A DNA stretch of 64,000 nt from Edaphochlamys debaryana (GCA_016858145.1 JAEHOE010000222.1:1-64000); one strand, 5' to 3'. Shown: positions 1-13,700, counted from the first letter of the stretch. The notes: a model not told the origin generated them from the letters alone. Made by a program: numbers and translations.

Positions 1-3000
1 TCGCGACGTGGGATTCGTGACCTCGGGGGTGCACCGAATCCCACACAGGCTCAATCCCCACCACCCGAGTGCCCCCGCGCCTGCCCGCTGCCTAGCGATA
101 GCTTATGGTCCCTAGATGTGACCGCTGGGGCGCTTCCGGTCAGGCCTGCGCCGGCGGAGCTAGGCATACGCGACGTGGGATTCGTGACCTCGGGGTGCAC
201 CGAATCCCACAACAGGCTCAATCCCACCCACCGAGTGCCCCCCCGCCGCCTGCCCGCCGGCCTAGCGATTAGCTTCTGGTCCCTAGATGTGACCTGCGGG
301 GGCGCTTTCCGGTCAGGCCTGCGCCGGCGGAGCTAGGCATCGCGACGTGGGATTCGTGACCTCGGGGTGCACCGAATCCCACAACAGGCTCAATCCCACC
401 CACCCGAGTGCCCCCGCCGCCTGCCCGCCGGCCTAGCGATAGCTTATGGTCCCTAGATGTGACCTGCGGGGGCGCTTCCGGTCAGGCCTGCGCCGGCGGA
501 GCTAGGCATCGCGACGTGGGATTCGTGACCTCGGGGTGCACCGAATCCCACAACAGGCTCAATCCCACCCACCCGAGTGCCCCCGCCGCCTGCCCGCCGG
601 CCTAGCGATAGCTTCTGGTCCCTAGATGTGACCTGCGGGGGCGCTTCCGGTCAGGCCTGCGCCGGCGGAGCTAGGCATCGCGACGTGGGATTCGTGACCT
701 CGGGGTGCACCGAATCCCACAACAGGCTCAATCCCACCCACCCGAGTGCCCCCCGCCGCCTGCCCGCCGGCCTAGCGATAGCTTCTGGTCCCTAGATGTG
801 ACCTGCGGGGGCGCTTCCGGTCAGGCCTGCGCCGGCGGAGCTAGGCATCGCGACGTGGGATTCGTGACCTCGGGGTGCACCGAATCCCACAACAGGCTCA
901 ATCCCACCCACCCGAGTGCCCCCGCCGCCTGCCCGCCGGCCTAGCGATAGCTTCTGGTCCCTAGATGTGACCTGCGGGGGCGCTTCCGGTCAGGCCTGCG
1001 CCGGCGGAGCTAGGCATCGCGACGTGGGATTCGTGACCTCGGGGTGCACCGAATCCCACAACAGGCTCAATCCCACCCACCCGAGTGCCCCCGCCGCCTG
1101 CCCGCCGGCCTAGCGATAGCTTATGGTCCCTAGATGTGACCTGCGGGGGCGCTTCCGGTCAGGCCTGCGCCGGCGGAGCTAGGCATCGCGACGTGGGATT
1201 CGTGACCTCGGGGTGCACCGAATCCCACAACAGGCTCAATCCCACCCACCCGAGTGCCCCCGCCGCCTGCCCGCCGGCCTAGCGATAGCTTATGGTCCCT
1301 AGATGTGACCTGCGGGGGCGCTTCCGGTCAGGCCTGCGCCGGCGGAGCTAGGCATCGCGACGTGGGATTCGTGACCTCGGGGTGCACCGAATCCCACAAC
1401 AGGCTCAATCCCACCCACCCGAGTGCCCCCGCCGCCTGCCCGCCGGCCTAGCGATAGCTTATGGTCCCTAGATGTGACCTGCGGGGGCGCTTCCGGTCAG
1501 GCCTGCGCCGGCGGAGCTAGGCATCGCGACGTGGGATTCGTGACCTCGGGGTGCACCGAATCCCACAACAGGCTCAATCCCACCCACCCGAGTGCCCCCG
1601 CCGCCTGCCCGCCGGCCTAGCGATAGCTTATGGTCCCTAGATGTGACCTGCGGGGGCGCTTCCGGTCAGGCCTGCGCCGGCGGAGCTAGGCATCGCGACG
1701 TGGGATTCGTGACCTCGGGGTGCACCGAATCCCACAACAGGCTCAATCCCACCCACCCGAGTGCCCCCGCCGCCTGCCCGCCGGCCTAGCGATAGCTTCT
1801 GGTCCCTAGATGTGACCTGCGGGGGCGCTTCCGGTCAGGCCTGCGCCGGCGGAGCTAGGCATCGCGACGTGGGATTCGTGACCTCGGGGTGCACCGAATC
1901 CCACAACAGGCTCAATCCCACCCACCCGAGTGCCCCCGCCGCCTGCCCGCCGGCCTAGCGATAGCTTCTGGTCCCTAGATGTGACCTGCGGGGGCGCTTC
2001 CGGTCAGGCCTGCGCCGGCGGAGCTAGGCATCGCGACGTGGGATTCGTGACCTCGGGGTGCACCGAATCCCACAACAGGCTCAATCCCACCCACCCGAGT
2101 GCCCCCGCCGCCTGCCCGCCGGCCTAGCGATAGCTTCTGGTCCCTAGATGTGACCTGCGGGGGCGCTTCCGGTCAGGCCTGCGCCGGCGGAGCTAGGCAT
2201 CGCGACGTGGGATTCGTGACCTCGGGGTGCACCGAATCCCACAACAGGCTCAATCCCACCCACCCGAGTGCCCCCGCCGCCTGCCCGCCGGCCTAGCGAT
2301 AGCTTCTGGTCCCTAGATGTGACCTGCGGGGGCGCTTCCGGTCAGGCCTGCGCCGGCGGAGCTAGGCATCGCGACGTGGGATTCGTGACCTCGGGGTGCA
2401 CCGAATCCCACAACAGGCTCAATCCCACCCACCCGAGTGCCCCCGCCGCCTGCCCGCCGGCCTAGCGATAGCTTCTGGTCCCTAGATGTGACCTGCGGGG
2501 GCGCTTCCGGTCAGGCCTGCGCCGGCGGAGCTAGGCATCGCGACGTGGGATTCGTGACCTCGGGGTGCACCGAATCCCACAACAGGCTCAATCCCACCCA
2601 CCCGAGTGCCCCCGCCGCCTGCCCGCCGGCCTAGCGATAGCTTATGGTCCCTAGATGTGACCTGCGGGGGCGCTTCCGGTCAGGCCTGCGCCGGCGGAGC
2701 TAGGCATCGCGACGTGGGATTCGTGACCTCGGGGTGCACCGAATCCCACAACAGGCTCAATCCCACCCACCCGAGTGCCCCCGCCGCCTGCCCGCCGGCC
2801 TAGCGATAGCTTCTGGTCCCTAGATGTGACCTGCGGGGGCGCTTCCGGTCAGGCCTGCGCCGGCGGAGCTAGGCATCGCGACGTGGGATTCGTGACCTCG
2901 GGGTGCACCGAATCCCACAACAGGCTCAATCCCACCCACCCGAGTGCCCCCGCCGCCTGCCCGCCGGCCTAGCGATAGCTTCTGGTCCCTAGATGTGACC

Positions 3001-6000
3001 TGCGGGGGCGCTTCCGGTCAGGCCTGCGCCGGCGGAGCTAGGCATCGCGACGTGGGATTCGTGACCTCGGGGTGCACCGAATCCCACAACAGGCTCAATC
3101 CCACCCACCCGAGTGCCCCCGCCGCCTGCCCGCCGGCCTAGCGATAGCTTCTGGTCCCTAGATGTGACCTGCGGGGGCGCTTCCGGTCAGGCCTGCGCCG
3201 GCGGAGCTAGGCATCGCGACGTGGGATTCGTGACCTCGGGGTGCACCGAATCCCACAACAGGCTCAATCCCACCCACCCGAGTGCCCCCGCCGCCTGCCC
3301 GCCGGCCTAGCGATAGCTTATGGTCCCTAGATGTGACCTGCGGGGGCGCTTCCGGTCAGGCCTGCGCCGGCGGAGCTAGGCATCGCGACGTGGGATTCGT
3401 GACCTCGGGGTGCACCGAATCCCACAACAGGCTCAATCCCACCCACCCGAGTGCCCCCGCCGCCTGCCCGCCGGCCTAGCGATAGCTTATGGTCCCTAGA
3501 TGTGACCTGCGGGGGCGCTTCCGGTCAGGCCTGCGCCGGCGGAGCTAGGCATCGCGACGTGGGATTCGTGACCTCGGGGTGCACCGAATCCCACAACAGG
3601 CTCAATCCCACCCACCCGAGTGCCCCCGCCGCCTGCCCGCCGGCCTAGCGATAGCTTCTGGTCCCTAGATGTGACCTGCGGGGGCGCTTCCGGTCAGGCC
3701 TGCGCCGGCGGAGCTAGGCATCGCGACGTGGGATTCGTGACCTCGGGGTGCACCGAATCCCACAACAGGCTCAATCCCACCCACCCGAGTGCCCCCGCCG
3801 CCTGCCCGCCGGCCTAGCGATAGCTTATGGTCCCTAGATGTGACCTGCGGGGGCGCTTCCGGTCAGGCCTGCGCCGGCGGAGCTAGGCATCGCGACGTGG
3901 GATTCGTGACCTCGGGGTGCACCGAATCCCACAACAGGCTCAATCCCACCCACCCGAGTGCCCCCGCCGCCTGCCCGCCGGCCTAGCGATAGCTTATGGT
4001 CCCTAGATGTGACCTGCGGGGGCGCTTCCGGTCAGGCCTGCGCCGGCGGAGCTAGGCATCGCGACGTGGGATTCGTGACCTCGGGGTGCACCGAATCCCA
4101 CAACAGGCTCAATCCCACCCACCCGAGTGCCCCCGCCGCCTGCCCGCCGGCCTAGCGATAGCTTATGGTCCCTAGATGTGACCTGCGGGGGCGCTTCCGG
4201 TCAGGCCTGCGCCGGCGGAGCTAGGCATCGCGACGTGGGATTCGTGACCTCGGGGTGCACCGAATCCCACAACAGGCTCAATCCCACCCACCCGAGTGCC
4301 CCCGCCGCCTGCCCGCCGGCCTAGCGATAGCTTATGGTCCCTAGATGTGACCTGCGGGGGCGCTTCCGGTCAGGCCTGCGCCGGCGGAGCTAGGCATCGC
4401 GACGTGGGATTCGTGACCTCGGGGTGCACCGAATCCCACAACAGGCTCAATCCCACCCACCCGAGTGCCCCCGCCGCCTGCCCGCCGGCCTAGCGATAGC
4501 TTATGGTCCCTAGATGTGACCTGCGGGGGCGCTTCCGGTCAGGCCTGCGCCGGCGGAGCTAGGCATCGCGACGTGGGATTCGTGACCTCGGGGTGCACCG
4601 AATCCCACAACAGGCTCAATCCCACCCACCCGAGTGCCCCCGCCGCCTGCCCGCCGGCCTAGCGATAGCTTATGGTCCCTAGATGTGACCTGCGGGGGCG
4701 CTTCCGGTCAGGCCTGCGCCGGCGGAGCTAGGCATCGCGACGTGGGATTCGTGACCTCGGGGTGCACCGAATCCCACAACAGGCTCAATCCCACCCACCC
4801 GAGTGCCCCCGCCGCCTGCCCGCCGGCCTAGCGATAGCTTATGGTCCCTAGATGTGACCTGCGGGGGCGCTTCCGGTCAGGCCTGCGCCGGCGGAGCTAG
4901 GCATCGCGACGTGGGATTCGTGACCTCGGGGTGCACCGAATCCCACAACAGGCTCAATCCCACCCACCCGAGTGCCCCCGCCGCCTGCCCGCCGGCCTAG
5001 CGATAGCTTATGGTCCCTAGATGTGACCTGCGGGGGCGCTTCCGGTCAGGCCTGCGCCGGCGGAGCTAGGCATCGCGACGTGGGATTCGTGACCTCGGGG
5101 TGCACCGAATCCCACAACAGGCTCAATCCCACCCACCCGAGTGCCCCCGCCGCCTGCCCGCCGGCCTAGCGATAGCTTATGGTCCCTAGATGTGACCTGC
5201 GGGGGCGCTTCCGGTCAGGCCTGCGCCGGCGGAGCTAGGCATCGCGACGTGGGATTCGTGACCTCGGGGTGCACCGAATCCCACAACAGGCTCAATCCCA
5301 CCCACCCGAGTGCCCCCGCCGCCTGCCCGCCGGCCTAGCGATAGCTTATGGTCCCTAGATGTGACCTGCGGGGGCGCTTCCGGTCAGGCCTGCGCCGGCG
5401 GAGCTAGGCATCGCGACGTGGGATTCGTGACCTCGGGGTGCACCGAATCCCACAACAGGCTCAATCCCACCCACCCGAGTGCCCCCGCCGCCTGCCCGCC
5501 GGCCTAGCGATAGCTTCTGGTCCCTAGATGTGACCTGCGGGGGCGCTTCCGGTCAGGCCTGCGCCGGCGGAGCTAGGCATCGCGACGTGGGATTCGTGAC
5601 CTCGGGGTGCACCGAATCCCACAACAGGCTCAATCCCACCCACCCGAGTGCCCCCGCCGCCTGCCCGCCGGCCTAGCGATAGCTTATGGTCCCTAGATGT
5701 GACCTGCGGGGGCGCTTCCGGTCAGGCCTGCGCCGGCGGAGCTAGGCATCGCGACGTGGGATTCGTGACCTCGGGGTGCACCGAATCCCACAACAGGCTC
5801 AATCCCACCCACCCGAGTGCCCCCGCCGCCTGCCCGCCGGCCTAGCGATAGCTTCTGGTCCCTAGATGTGACCTGCGGGGGCGCTTCCGGTCAGGCCTGC
5901 GCCGGCGGAGCTAGGCATCGCGACGTGGGATTCGTGACCTCGGGGTGCACCGAATCCCACAACAGGCTCAATCCCACCCACCCGAGTGCCCCCGCCGCCT

Positions 6001-8745
6001 GCCCGCCGGCCTAGCGATAGCTTATGGTCCCTAGATGTGACCTGCGGGGGCGCTTCCGGTCAGGCCTGCGCCGGCGGAGCTAGGCATCGCGACGTGGGAT
6101 TCGTGACCTCGGGGTGCACCGAATCCCACAACAGGCTCAATCCCACCCACCCGAGTGCCCCCGCCGCCTGCCCGCCGGCCTAGCGATAGCTTATGGTCCC
6201 TAGATGTGACCTGCGGGGGCGCTTCCGGTCAGGCCTGCGCCGGCGGAGCTAGGCATCGCGACGTGGGATTCGTGACCTCGGGGTGCACCGAATCCCACAA
6301 CAGGCTCAATCCCACCCACCCGAGTGCCCCCGCCGCCTGCCCGCCGGCCTAGCGATAGCTTATGGTCCCTAGATGTGACCTGCGGGGGCGCTTCCGGTCA
6401 GGCCTGCGCCGGCGGAGCTAGGCATCGCGACGTGGGATTCGTGACCTCGGGGTGCACCGAATCCCACAACAGGCTCAATCCCACCCACCCGAGTGCCCCC
6501 GCCGCCTGCCCGCCGGCCTAGCGATAGCTTATGGTCCCTAGATGTGACCTGCGGGGGCGCTTCCGGTCAGGCCTGCGCCGGCGGAGCTAGGCATCGCGAC
6601 GTGGGATTCGTGACCTCGGGGTGCACCGAATCCCACAACAGGCTCAATCCCACCCACCCGAGTGCCCCCGCCGCCTGCCCGCCGGCCTAGCGATAGCTTA
6701 TGGTCCCTAGATGTGACCTGCGGGGGCGCTTCCGGTCAGGCCTGCGCCGGCGGAGCTAGGCATCGCGACGTGGGATTCGTGACCTCGGGGTGCACCGAAT
6801 CCCACAACAGGCTCAATCCCACCCACCCGAGTGCCCCCGCCGCCTGCCCGCCGGCCTAGCGATAGCTTATGGTCCCTAGATGTGACCTGCGGGGGCGCTT
6901 CCGGTCAGGCCTGCGCCGGCGGAGCTAGGCATCGCGACGTGGGATTCGTGACCTCGGGGTGCACCGAATCCCACAACAGGCTCAATCCCACCCACCCGAG
7001 TGCCCCCGCCGCCTGCCCGCCGGCCTAGCGATAGCTTATGGTCCCTAGATGTGACCTGCGGGGGCGCTTCCGGTCAGGCCTGCGCCGGCGGAGCTAGGCA
7101 TCGCGACGTGGGATTCGTGACCTCGGGGTGCACCGAATCCCACAACAGGCTCAATCCCACCCACCCGAGTGCCCCCGCCGCCTGCCCGCCGGCCTAGCGA
7201 TAGCTTATGGTCCCTAGATGTGACCTGCGGGGGCGCTTCCGGTCAGGCCTGCGCCGGCGGAGCTAGGCATCGCGACGTGGGATTCGTGACCTCGGGGTGC
7301 ACCGAATCCCACAACAGGCTCAATCCCACCCACCCGAGTGCCCCCGCCGCCTGCCCGCCGGCCTAGCGATAGCTTATGGTCCCTAGATGTGACCTGCGGG
7401 GGCGCTTCCGGTCAGGCCTGCGCCGGCGGAGCTAGGCATCGCGACGTGGGATTCGTGACCTCGGGGTGCACCGAATCCCACAACAGGCTCAATCCCACCC
7501 ACCCGAGTGCCCCCGCCGCCTGCCCGCCGGCCTAGCGATAGCTTCTGGTCCCTAGATGTGACCTGCGGGGGCGCTTTCCGGTCAGGCCTGCGCCGGCGGA
7601 GCTAGGCATCGCGACGTGGGATTCGTGACCTCGGGGTGCACCGAATCCCACAACAGGCTCAATCCCACCCACCCGAGTGCCCCCGCCGCCTGCCCGCCGG
7701 CCTAGCGATAGCTTCTGGTCCCTAGATGTGACCTGCGGGGGCGCTTCCGGTCAGGCCTGCGCCGGCGGAGCTAGGCATCGCGACGTGGGATTTGTGACCT
7801 CGGGGTGCACCGAATCCCACACCAGGCTCAATCCCACCCACCCGAGTGCCCCCGCCGCCTGCCCGCTGGCCTAGCGATAGCTTATGGTCCCTAGATGTGA
7901 CCTGCGGGGGCGCTTCCGGTCAGGCCTGCGCCGGCGGAGCTAGGCATCGCGACGTGGGATTCATGACCTCGGGGTGCACCGAATCCCACAACAGGCTCAA
8001 TCCCACCCACTCGAGTGCCCCCGCCGCCTGCCCGCCGGCCTAGCGATAGCTTATGGTCCCTAGATGTGACCTGCGGGGGCGCTTCCGGTCAGGCCTGCGC
8101 CGGCGGAGCTAGGCATCGCGACGTGGGATTCGTGACCTCGGGGTGCACCGAATCCCACAACAGGCTCAATCCCACCCACCCGAGTGCCCCCGCCGCCTGC
8201 CCGCCGGCCTAGCGATAGCTTATGGTCCCTAGATGTGACCTGCGGGGGCGCTTCCGGTCAGGCCTGCGCCGGCGGAGCTAGGCATCGCGACGTGGGATTC
8301 GTGACCTCGGGGTGCACCGAATCCCACACCAGGCTCAATCCTACCCACCCGAATGCCCCCGCCGCCTGCCCGCCGGCCTAGCGATAGCTTCTGGTCCCTA
8401 GATGTGACCTGCGGGGGCGCTTCCGGTCAGGCCTGCGCCGGCGGAGCTAGGCATCGCGACGTGGGGTTCGTGACCTCGGGGTGCACCTTAGTGAACCGAA
8501 CGAATCCCACAACAGGCTGGATCCCACCCACCCGAGTGCCCCCGCCGCCTGCCCGCCGGCCTAGCGATAGCTTATGGTCCCTAGATGTGACCTGCGGGGG
8601 CGCTTCCGGTCAGGCCTGCGCCGGCGGAGCTAGGCATCGCGACGTGGGATTCGTGACCTTGGGGTGCACCGAATCCCACAACAGGCTAAAACCCACCCAC
8701 CCGAATGCCCCCACCGCCTGCCCGCCGGCCCAGCGATAGCTTATG
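1..8745. repeat. 169-bp satellite array, about 52 tandem monomers
   Basis: The same 169-bp unit repeats head to tail from the left edge to about 8745, recognisable by the start CGCGACGTGGGATTCG at 2, 171, 340, 509 and then every 169 bases. Interior monomers are almost identical. They differ mainly at one site (GCTTATGG versus GCTTCTGG). The first two monomers and those after about 7780 carry more substitutions and small indels, as expected at the edges of an array. Each unit contains a perfect 10-bp inverted repeat (GTGGGATTCG ... CGAATCCCAC, 16-base loop). A 65-codon reading frame recurs in every unit but only because the unit repeats; there is no sign it is a gene. Monomer length is close to one nucleosome repeat, which is typical of centromeric or heterochromatic satellites; that role is inferred, not shown. 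Confidence 0.98.
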
Positions 8746-10259
8746 GTTACATATATACGTGCACTTAAGCTCCTAGCTTGCACCACGCCCAGGTTGGCGG
8801 TATGGACTTGGGTTTGGCTGCGAGTGGGCTGTTCATGTCGCGGGCGACATGTCCGCTCATGGTCAACCGTTCGTCGCGGCTTCAGCTCCTGCGATCGCGC
8901 ATAAGTTAGTGCTTATACAATCATGCATTAAACAAGCGTTTTGAGGAGGTAATTGCCAGGCATGCCTGGTACCACTGTATGGGCCACTCGCCCAGGCATG
9001 CGTGGGACTGGTATAGTGGTCGTACCCATAGCTCTGCCTGGCGAATGAGGATGTGGGCCCGCCCCAACGTCAACAACCGGGCGTGGGCCGCAAATTGCTC
9101 GGCACATTCTAATGTTACTCGTGCCGGTGAAAAGGTCGAGTACTTTGTGTCGTCGTTCTGCGCATGCCAGCATTTCGCCCATATGCTCGGCCCAGCTCAC
9201 CTTGGCACGCCGGTAGCAAGCTCGAGAGCACGAACATGACAAGGCACACGCCGACTCCCATGGGTGAGAAGTTCCGTCTGGCCATGGCGGTGCCGCCTGG
9301 TGTGTATATGTCAGCCGCTCGCTACGTGCATTGTGCTTGTGGTCAGGTATGTATCACAGCCTGCTGCTGCTGGGTAAGACGTCAGAAGTTATCGCGGGTA
9401 GGCCGCGGCCGGCCGGCGTAGAGCGGCGCCTGGCTGGCGATTGGAGTTCTCATGCGTAACACCTCTTCTTACAACAACATCGGCCGGTCTGAAAGCGGGC
9501 TGGGAATGTGCGTCGCCCCACTGCATCGACATCAGTTGGCTCCCGGTGTGCCTAAGAAATGAAACTCTGCGCATCGCTCTGCCGCCGCGCAACTACCGCC
9601 GCCGAGCGAGCTGCCACTCGCTCCGGACTCTGCACGAGGCATTCCGACGAGTGCGCGTGCGCATCCAGGTGGCGTGAGAGCTGCGTGTCACTTTTGGTCT
9701 GCTTAGGTAGGCCCTAGGTAGGGTCATCAAAGGCGGGCCTCAAGGTGTGAACCTAGTAGGAGGCCTGGGCCAGGCAGGGCCAGGCTTGGGCCCGTTTGAG
9801 ACCATGACCCGCTAACCGCACCACACATCCGCTTCCTGTGCCATCGCACAGAGCGCGACCCTGGACTCAACTCGCCCTCGAGACCATCAATCGACACGAC
9901 CACAGCCTGTGTCCTGACGCCCCCTCGGGCAGGGTGCACACCGCTGCACCGGCACACGCACATTGCAAGGCCTGCCTCATCACTCGATCGGCATGCATCT
10001 TTCCTCTAGGCGCTCTCCCACGGCGGCGGATTTACAAGCCTGCCAGGCACTAGAGCCAGTGCCCCTGCCACTCGCAGAGGGCCTTGGGGCCGGGGTCCCC
10101 GGGCCGAGGGCAGGCACAGTGCTTAAGTCCTGGCCTCCGTACGTCCGGTCCGGGGGGCAGACAGGCCTGTCAATCCTACATTACCGGGCACCCTTTCAGG
10201 GGCCAGCTCGGCATGGGCCCTGCCATCTGTCCGCAGTGCACATGAGCCTGCTGCCCCAA
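8746..10259. other. Unique spacer between satellite and PP2C 3' region; no gene seen
   Basis: The satellite stops abruptly at an AT-rich stretch (ACATATATACGTG, about 8747). Beyond it I see only short open frames with no recognisable protein, no splice-consistent exons and no RNA gene. A 14-bp perfect palindrome CCAGGCATGCCTGG lies near 8957, with related CCAGGCATGC sequence about 35 bases further on. A TTACA (TGTAA on the minus strand) at 10032-10036 could serve as a distant polyadenylation signal for the PP2C gene, but it is about 650 bases past its stop. Confidence 0.6.
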
Positions 10260-10735
10260 ATTCCACTTCCTTCACCACTCACTAGGGGCCGTCCCAGGGC
10301 ACCTATCCCCGCGGGCACGCACACGAGCTCCGCCCATCTAGGGCCGACGGGGCCCTGCCTCCCAGGGACCCGTGCTACTGAGTCAAACCCTGCGAGGACA
10401 GGCACGCCTGCCAACTCCGCATCAATCACGTACCGCGTCCGGCAATAGGCGCCTCCCGAGGGGCCCCCCGCGGGCCCGCACACGAGCACCGCCCATCTAC
10501 TAGATGTAGGCTACTAGTAAGGCGGACGGTGCCCTGCCTCCCAGGGACCCGGGCTGCCAAGCCATCACTATCGACCTGTCTAGGCGCCCTCCCCCAGGGC
10601 CCCACGGGCAGGCGCACGCGCACCACCCATGCCGAGGACAGGCCGGGCAACTCCGCACCAAGTCCACCAACCACCGCTTCCAAAGCACTAGGCGCCCCCC
10701 CAGGGGGCCCCCACGGGCAGGCGCACGAGCACGAC
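10260..10735. repeat. Degenerate tandem repeat overlapping the PP2C last exon
   Basis: Related segments begin near 10281, 10445, 10576 and 10689. Each has a TAGGCGCC-like start, a run of GGGCCCC, then CGGGCAGGCGCACGAGCAC or a close variant. Two share the longer piece TGCCCTGCCTCCCAGGGACC (near 10360 and 10530). The right-most copy is the end of the PP2C coding sequence. The repeat therefore looks like outward duplication of the gene's 3' end followed by decay. No open frame is preserved across the copies. Confidence 0.7.
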
Positions 10736-13700
10736 GCTGACGTTGTCGGTGGTGGGTTTGGAGCGGGAGTCGTGGCGCAGCGCCTCGTGCAGCAGGGCCG
10801 TGAGCGCGGGGCGGAGCGGGCCCACCGGGGGGCGGCCCAGCTGCAGCTCCAGGAAGTTGATGACCTGGGCGGGTGGGGGCGGTTGGCGGTTGTGCGGTTG
10901 AGCGGTTGGCGGTTGGGCGGTTGGCGTGTTGGCAGTTTGGGGAGTGGAAAAGGTGCTTGGCTGGCCTTGTCTCCAGCATTCCCGAGCTCCGCCCCTCCCA
11001 CCCCTATAAGGGGCAGCACCCCGGCCGGCCATGTCCTGGCCTCGTACATAACGCACGCACCTGCTGCCCCACTGCGCCGTCTGTCCACCACTGCGCCCGC
11101 CCCTAACCCGCCCACCGTCCCACACCACCTACCCGCCGACCCTCCTCACCTGCTGCCGGCTCATGACGTCCCACAGCCCGTCACACGCCACCACCAACAG
11201 CCGGCCCCCGCTGCCACACCCCGGGGCCCCCGCCCCCGCGCCCGCCTCTGCGGGGTCTGCGGGGGGCGGCGCGGGCGCCAGGTGCACGGCCGTGGTGTCG
11301 GGGGCGGCGGTGACGGCCTGGCGCTCCACGGGCAGGGAGGGGTCCTTGAACTGGGGGGCGGTGGGGGGGCGGGGTTGGGGCGGGGTGGGGCGGGAGAGAG
11401 GGAGGAGAGGGTTGGGAGGTACGATGAACGAGGCCCAGCTTTTGCCACCCGGTGGGTCCCGCCCTTGCCCCTTCACGCCTTCAGGAATCCCCCACGGCCC
11501 GTCTCATGGCCCCTCTCACGCAACACCCCACCCGGACGACCATGATCCGCTCTGAGCCACTACGCCCCCGTACGCACACACCCACACGCACACACCACCC
11601 GAAACACATGGTAGAGGAGATGCATGCAGGAGCCCTCTCAACGCCAAACGAGGGCCTCCAATCCAAAGTATCCCCAACGAAGCCCATGGCCCCACCCGTG
11701 CATCCTACCTCCACCCTCACCCCTGAACGCCCTGTCCCAGTAACGCCTGACGCCACCGCCCCATCATCGCACGGCCCCAACCCCAAACCCCACGCACCCA
11801 CCCCACCCCCAACGCACTCACCTTGACGTCCCCCATGGCTCGGCTCATGGCCAGGCTGCCCCCCACCCGGGGCACCCCGCCGGGGCGCTGGCCCACAAAC
11901 AGGCCTGGACGGGGTGACAGGCCGAAGGGAGGAGGGGGGAGGCGTTGTTCCATACTTGATTTGGATCTCGGCGGGTCTACGTATCAACGACGCATGGGCT
12001 CGGGGCTTCACAAGGACGTATCTAGCGCACACCAGAACAGAGCCACCACCGGACTGCGAAAGCCCCGTGACCCCCCCGAAGAACCCCCTCCCGAACACAG
12101 CGTACACCAGGACGGTGGCGCCAACGGATGGCGAACGCCCGCCGCACCCGCGTTGGTGATGCGCTCCCTCTCCGCGGGCGTGTCGGGCTTGTGGTCCTCC
12201 GTCAGGGCCTGAGCCACGCCGTTCTCGGACAGGACCACCCTGAGAGGGGGAGAGACAGGGGAGAGGGAAAGGGTAAGCAGGAGGAAGGATAGGAGCGACC
12301 AGGCGCCGCAGGGAGCTGTTGGGGGAGGTGACCGCCCAGCGGCCGCTGGAGGGTAAGGGTGTGGGGAAAGGGGGGAGAAGGGTTAGGAGGAAGGTGTGGG
12401 TCAGGTGAGGTGAGGGGAACGACCCTGACAGGGCCTTGAGTGGGCCCTGGGGTGGAGGTGGGGAGCAAAACGAGGAAGGGGTAGGGAAGGGGCAGGACAG
12501 GGGAGAGTAAACACACCCTACCGGCCCCGCAACTCCGCGCAGACCACACTCAGACCACCCTTGGGGGGACAAGAAGGGGGGACAGGGGTAGAAGGGGGAG
12601 AAGGACAGGGTGGGGAAGATGGAGAGGGGAGGGCCCTGGGAGGACCAACCACCAACCATCAACCACCAACCGCTCGCACCTGCTATCCCCCGCGTGCGCC
12701 ACTGCCAGCGTGTCCCCCCGCACCAGCGCCACCGCCGCAGTGGAGCCCGCGTCGGGGCCCGCGTACCGCCCCTGCTCGTCCACCATGCCGTACAGGTGTA
12801 CGGGCGGGGAGCCCCTGGGGGGAGTGAGAGGTTTTCCGAAGTGAGCACTCCAGGGAAATGATCACTCCAGTCCATCTCCCGTGCTACCCAGCTTGCCCCG
12901 CCCCGCCCAACTACCCCTTTCCCCCTCTCTCCCCTTCCCTCCCCCCCTTCACCCCCCCCACACTCCCTCAACCCCCGACGGCAGGAATGCGATGCATGCT
13001 CAAGAGGCCGCGTTCCAACAAAGCGCCTTACGTTACGTTACGTTACGCCCCCCCTCCTCATCCTAACCCAACCCCCTCCTGTCTGCCTGCGCTCTAGCCC
13101 CTCCAGATCCCCCCCTCCCCACCCCCCACCCCCTCACCCCCCCGACAGCTTGTGCGCCAGCCCCGCCAGCTCCGCCCGCGCCGCCTCCCCCAGCAGCCGC
13201 TCGTCCAGCGCCAGGAGGGCCCCGCGCAGGGCGCCGCACAGGTCCCCGGCCGCCAGGCAGGGGGAGCGGACCACCTCCTCAACCTGACAGGCGGGGGAGG
13301 GGGGAGGGGGGGGGAGGGCGAGAGGGACAAGGGGGAGGGGTGGTGGGCAAGAAGGGGTCCGACGACAGGAGCAGGATGACAGGGCATAGATGGCAGACCT
13401 CCCCCTGTACGGCATCGGAGCAAGGCCGGAGCAAGGCCTTACAAGGCCGGAGCAAGGCCTTACAAGGCCGGAGCAAGGCCTTACAAGGCCGGAGCAAGGC
13501 CTTACAAGGCCCGAGCAAGGCCTTACAAGGCCGGAGCAAGGCCTTACAAGGCCGAGCAAGGCCTTACAAGGCCGAGCAAGGCCTTACAAGGCCGGAGCAA
13601 GGCCTTACAAGGCCCGAGCAAGGCCTTACAAGGCCTTACACCCCTCCTTCCGTCCTTCCCACCCTCCCCAGCAGGGCTCACGATGTGTTGGGCGCAGAAG

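Noticed and set aside
118..8739. Regular 65-codon open frames through the satellite
   Set aside because: They recur only because the 169-bp unit repeats; no start context, no domain, and single-base indels at the edges break them freely.
1..8745. CRISPR array
   Set aside because: There are no short repeats with unique spacers; the whole 169-bp unit is repeated, and the DNA is eukaryotic.
11481..12971. Long minus-strand open frame (496 codons) across PP2C introns
   Set aside because: It runs through introns and switches away from the conserved PP2C frame; high GC makes long chance frames common.
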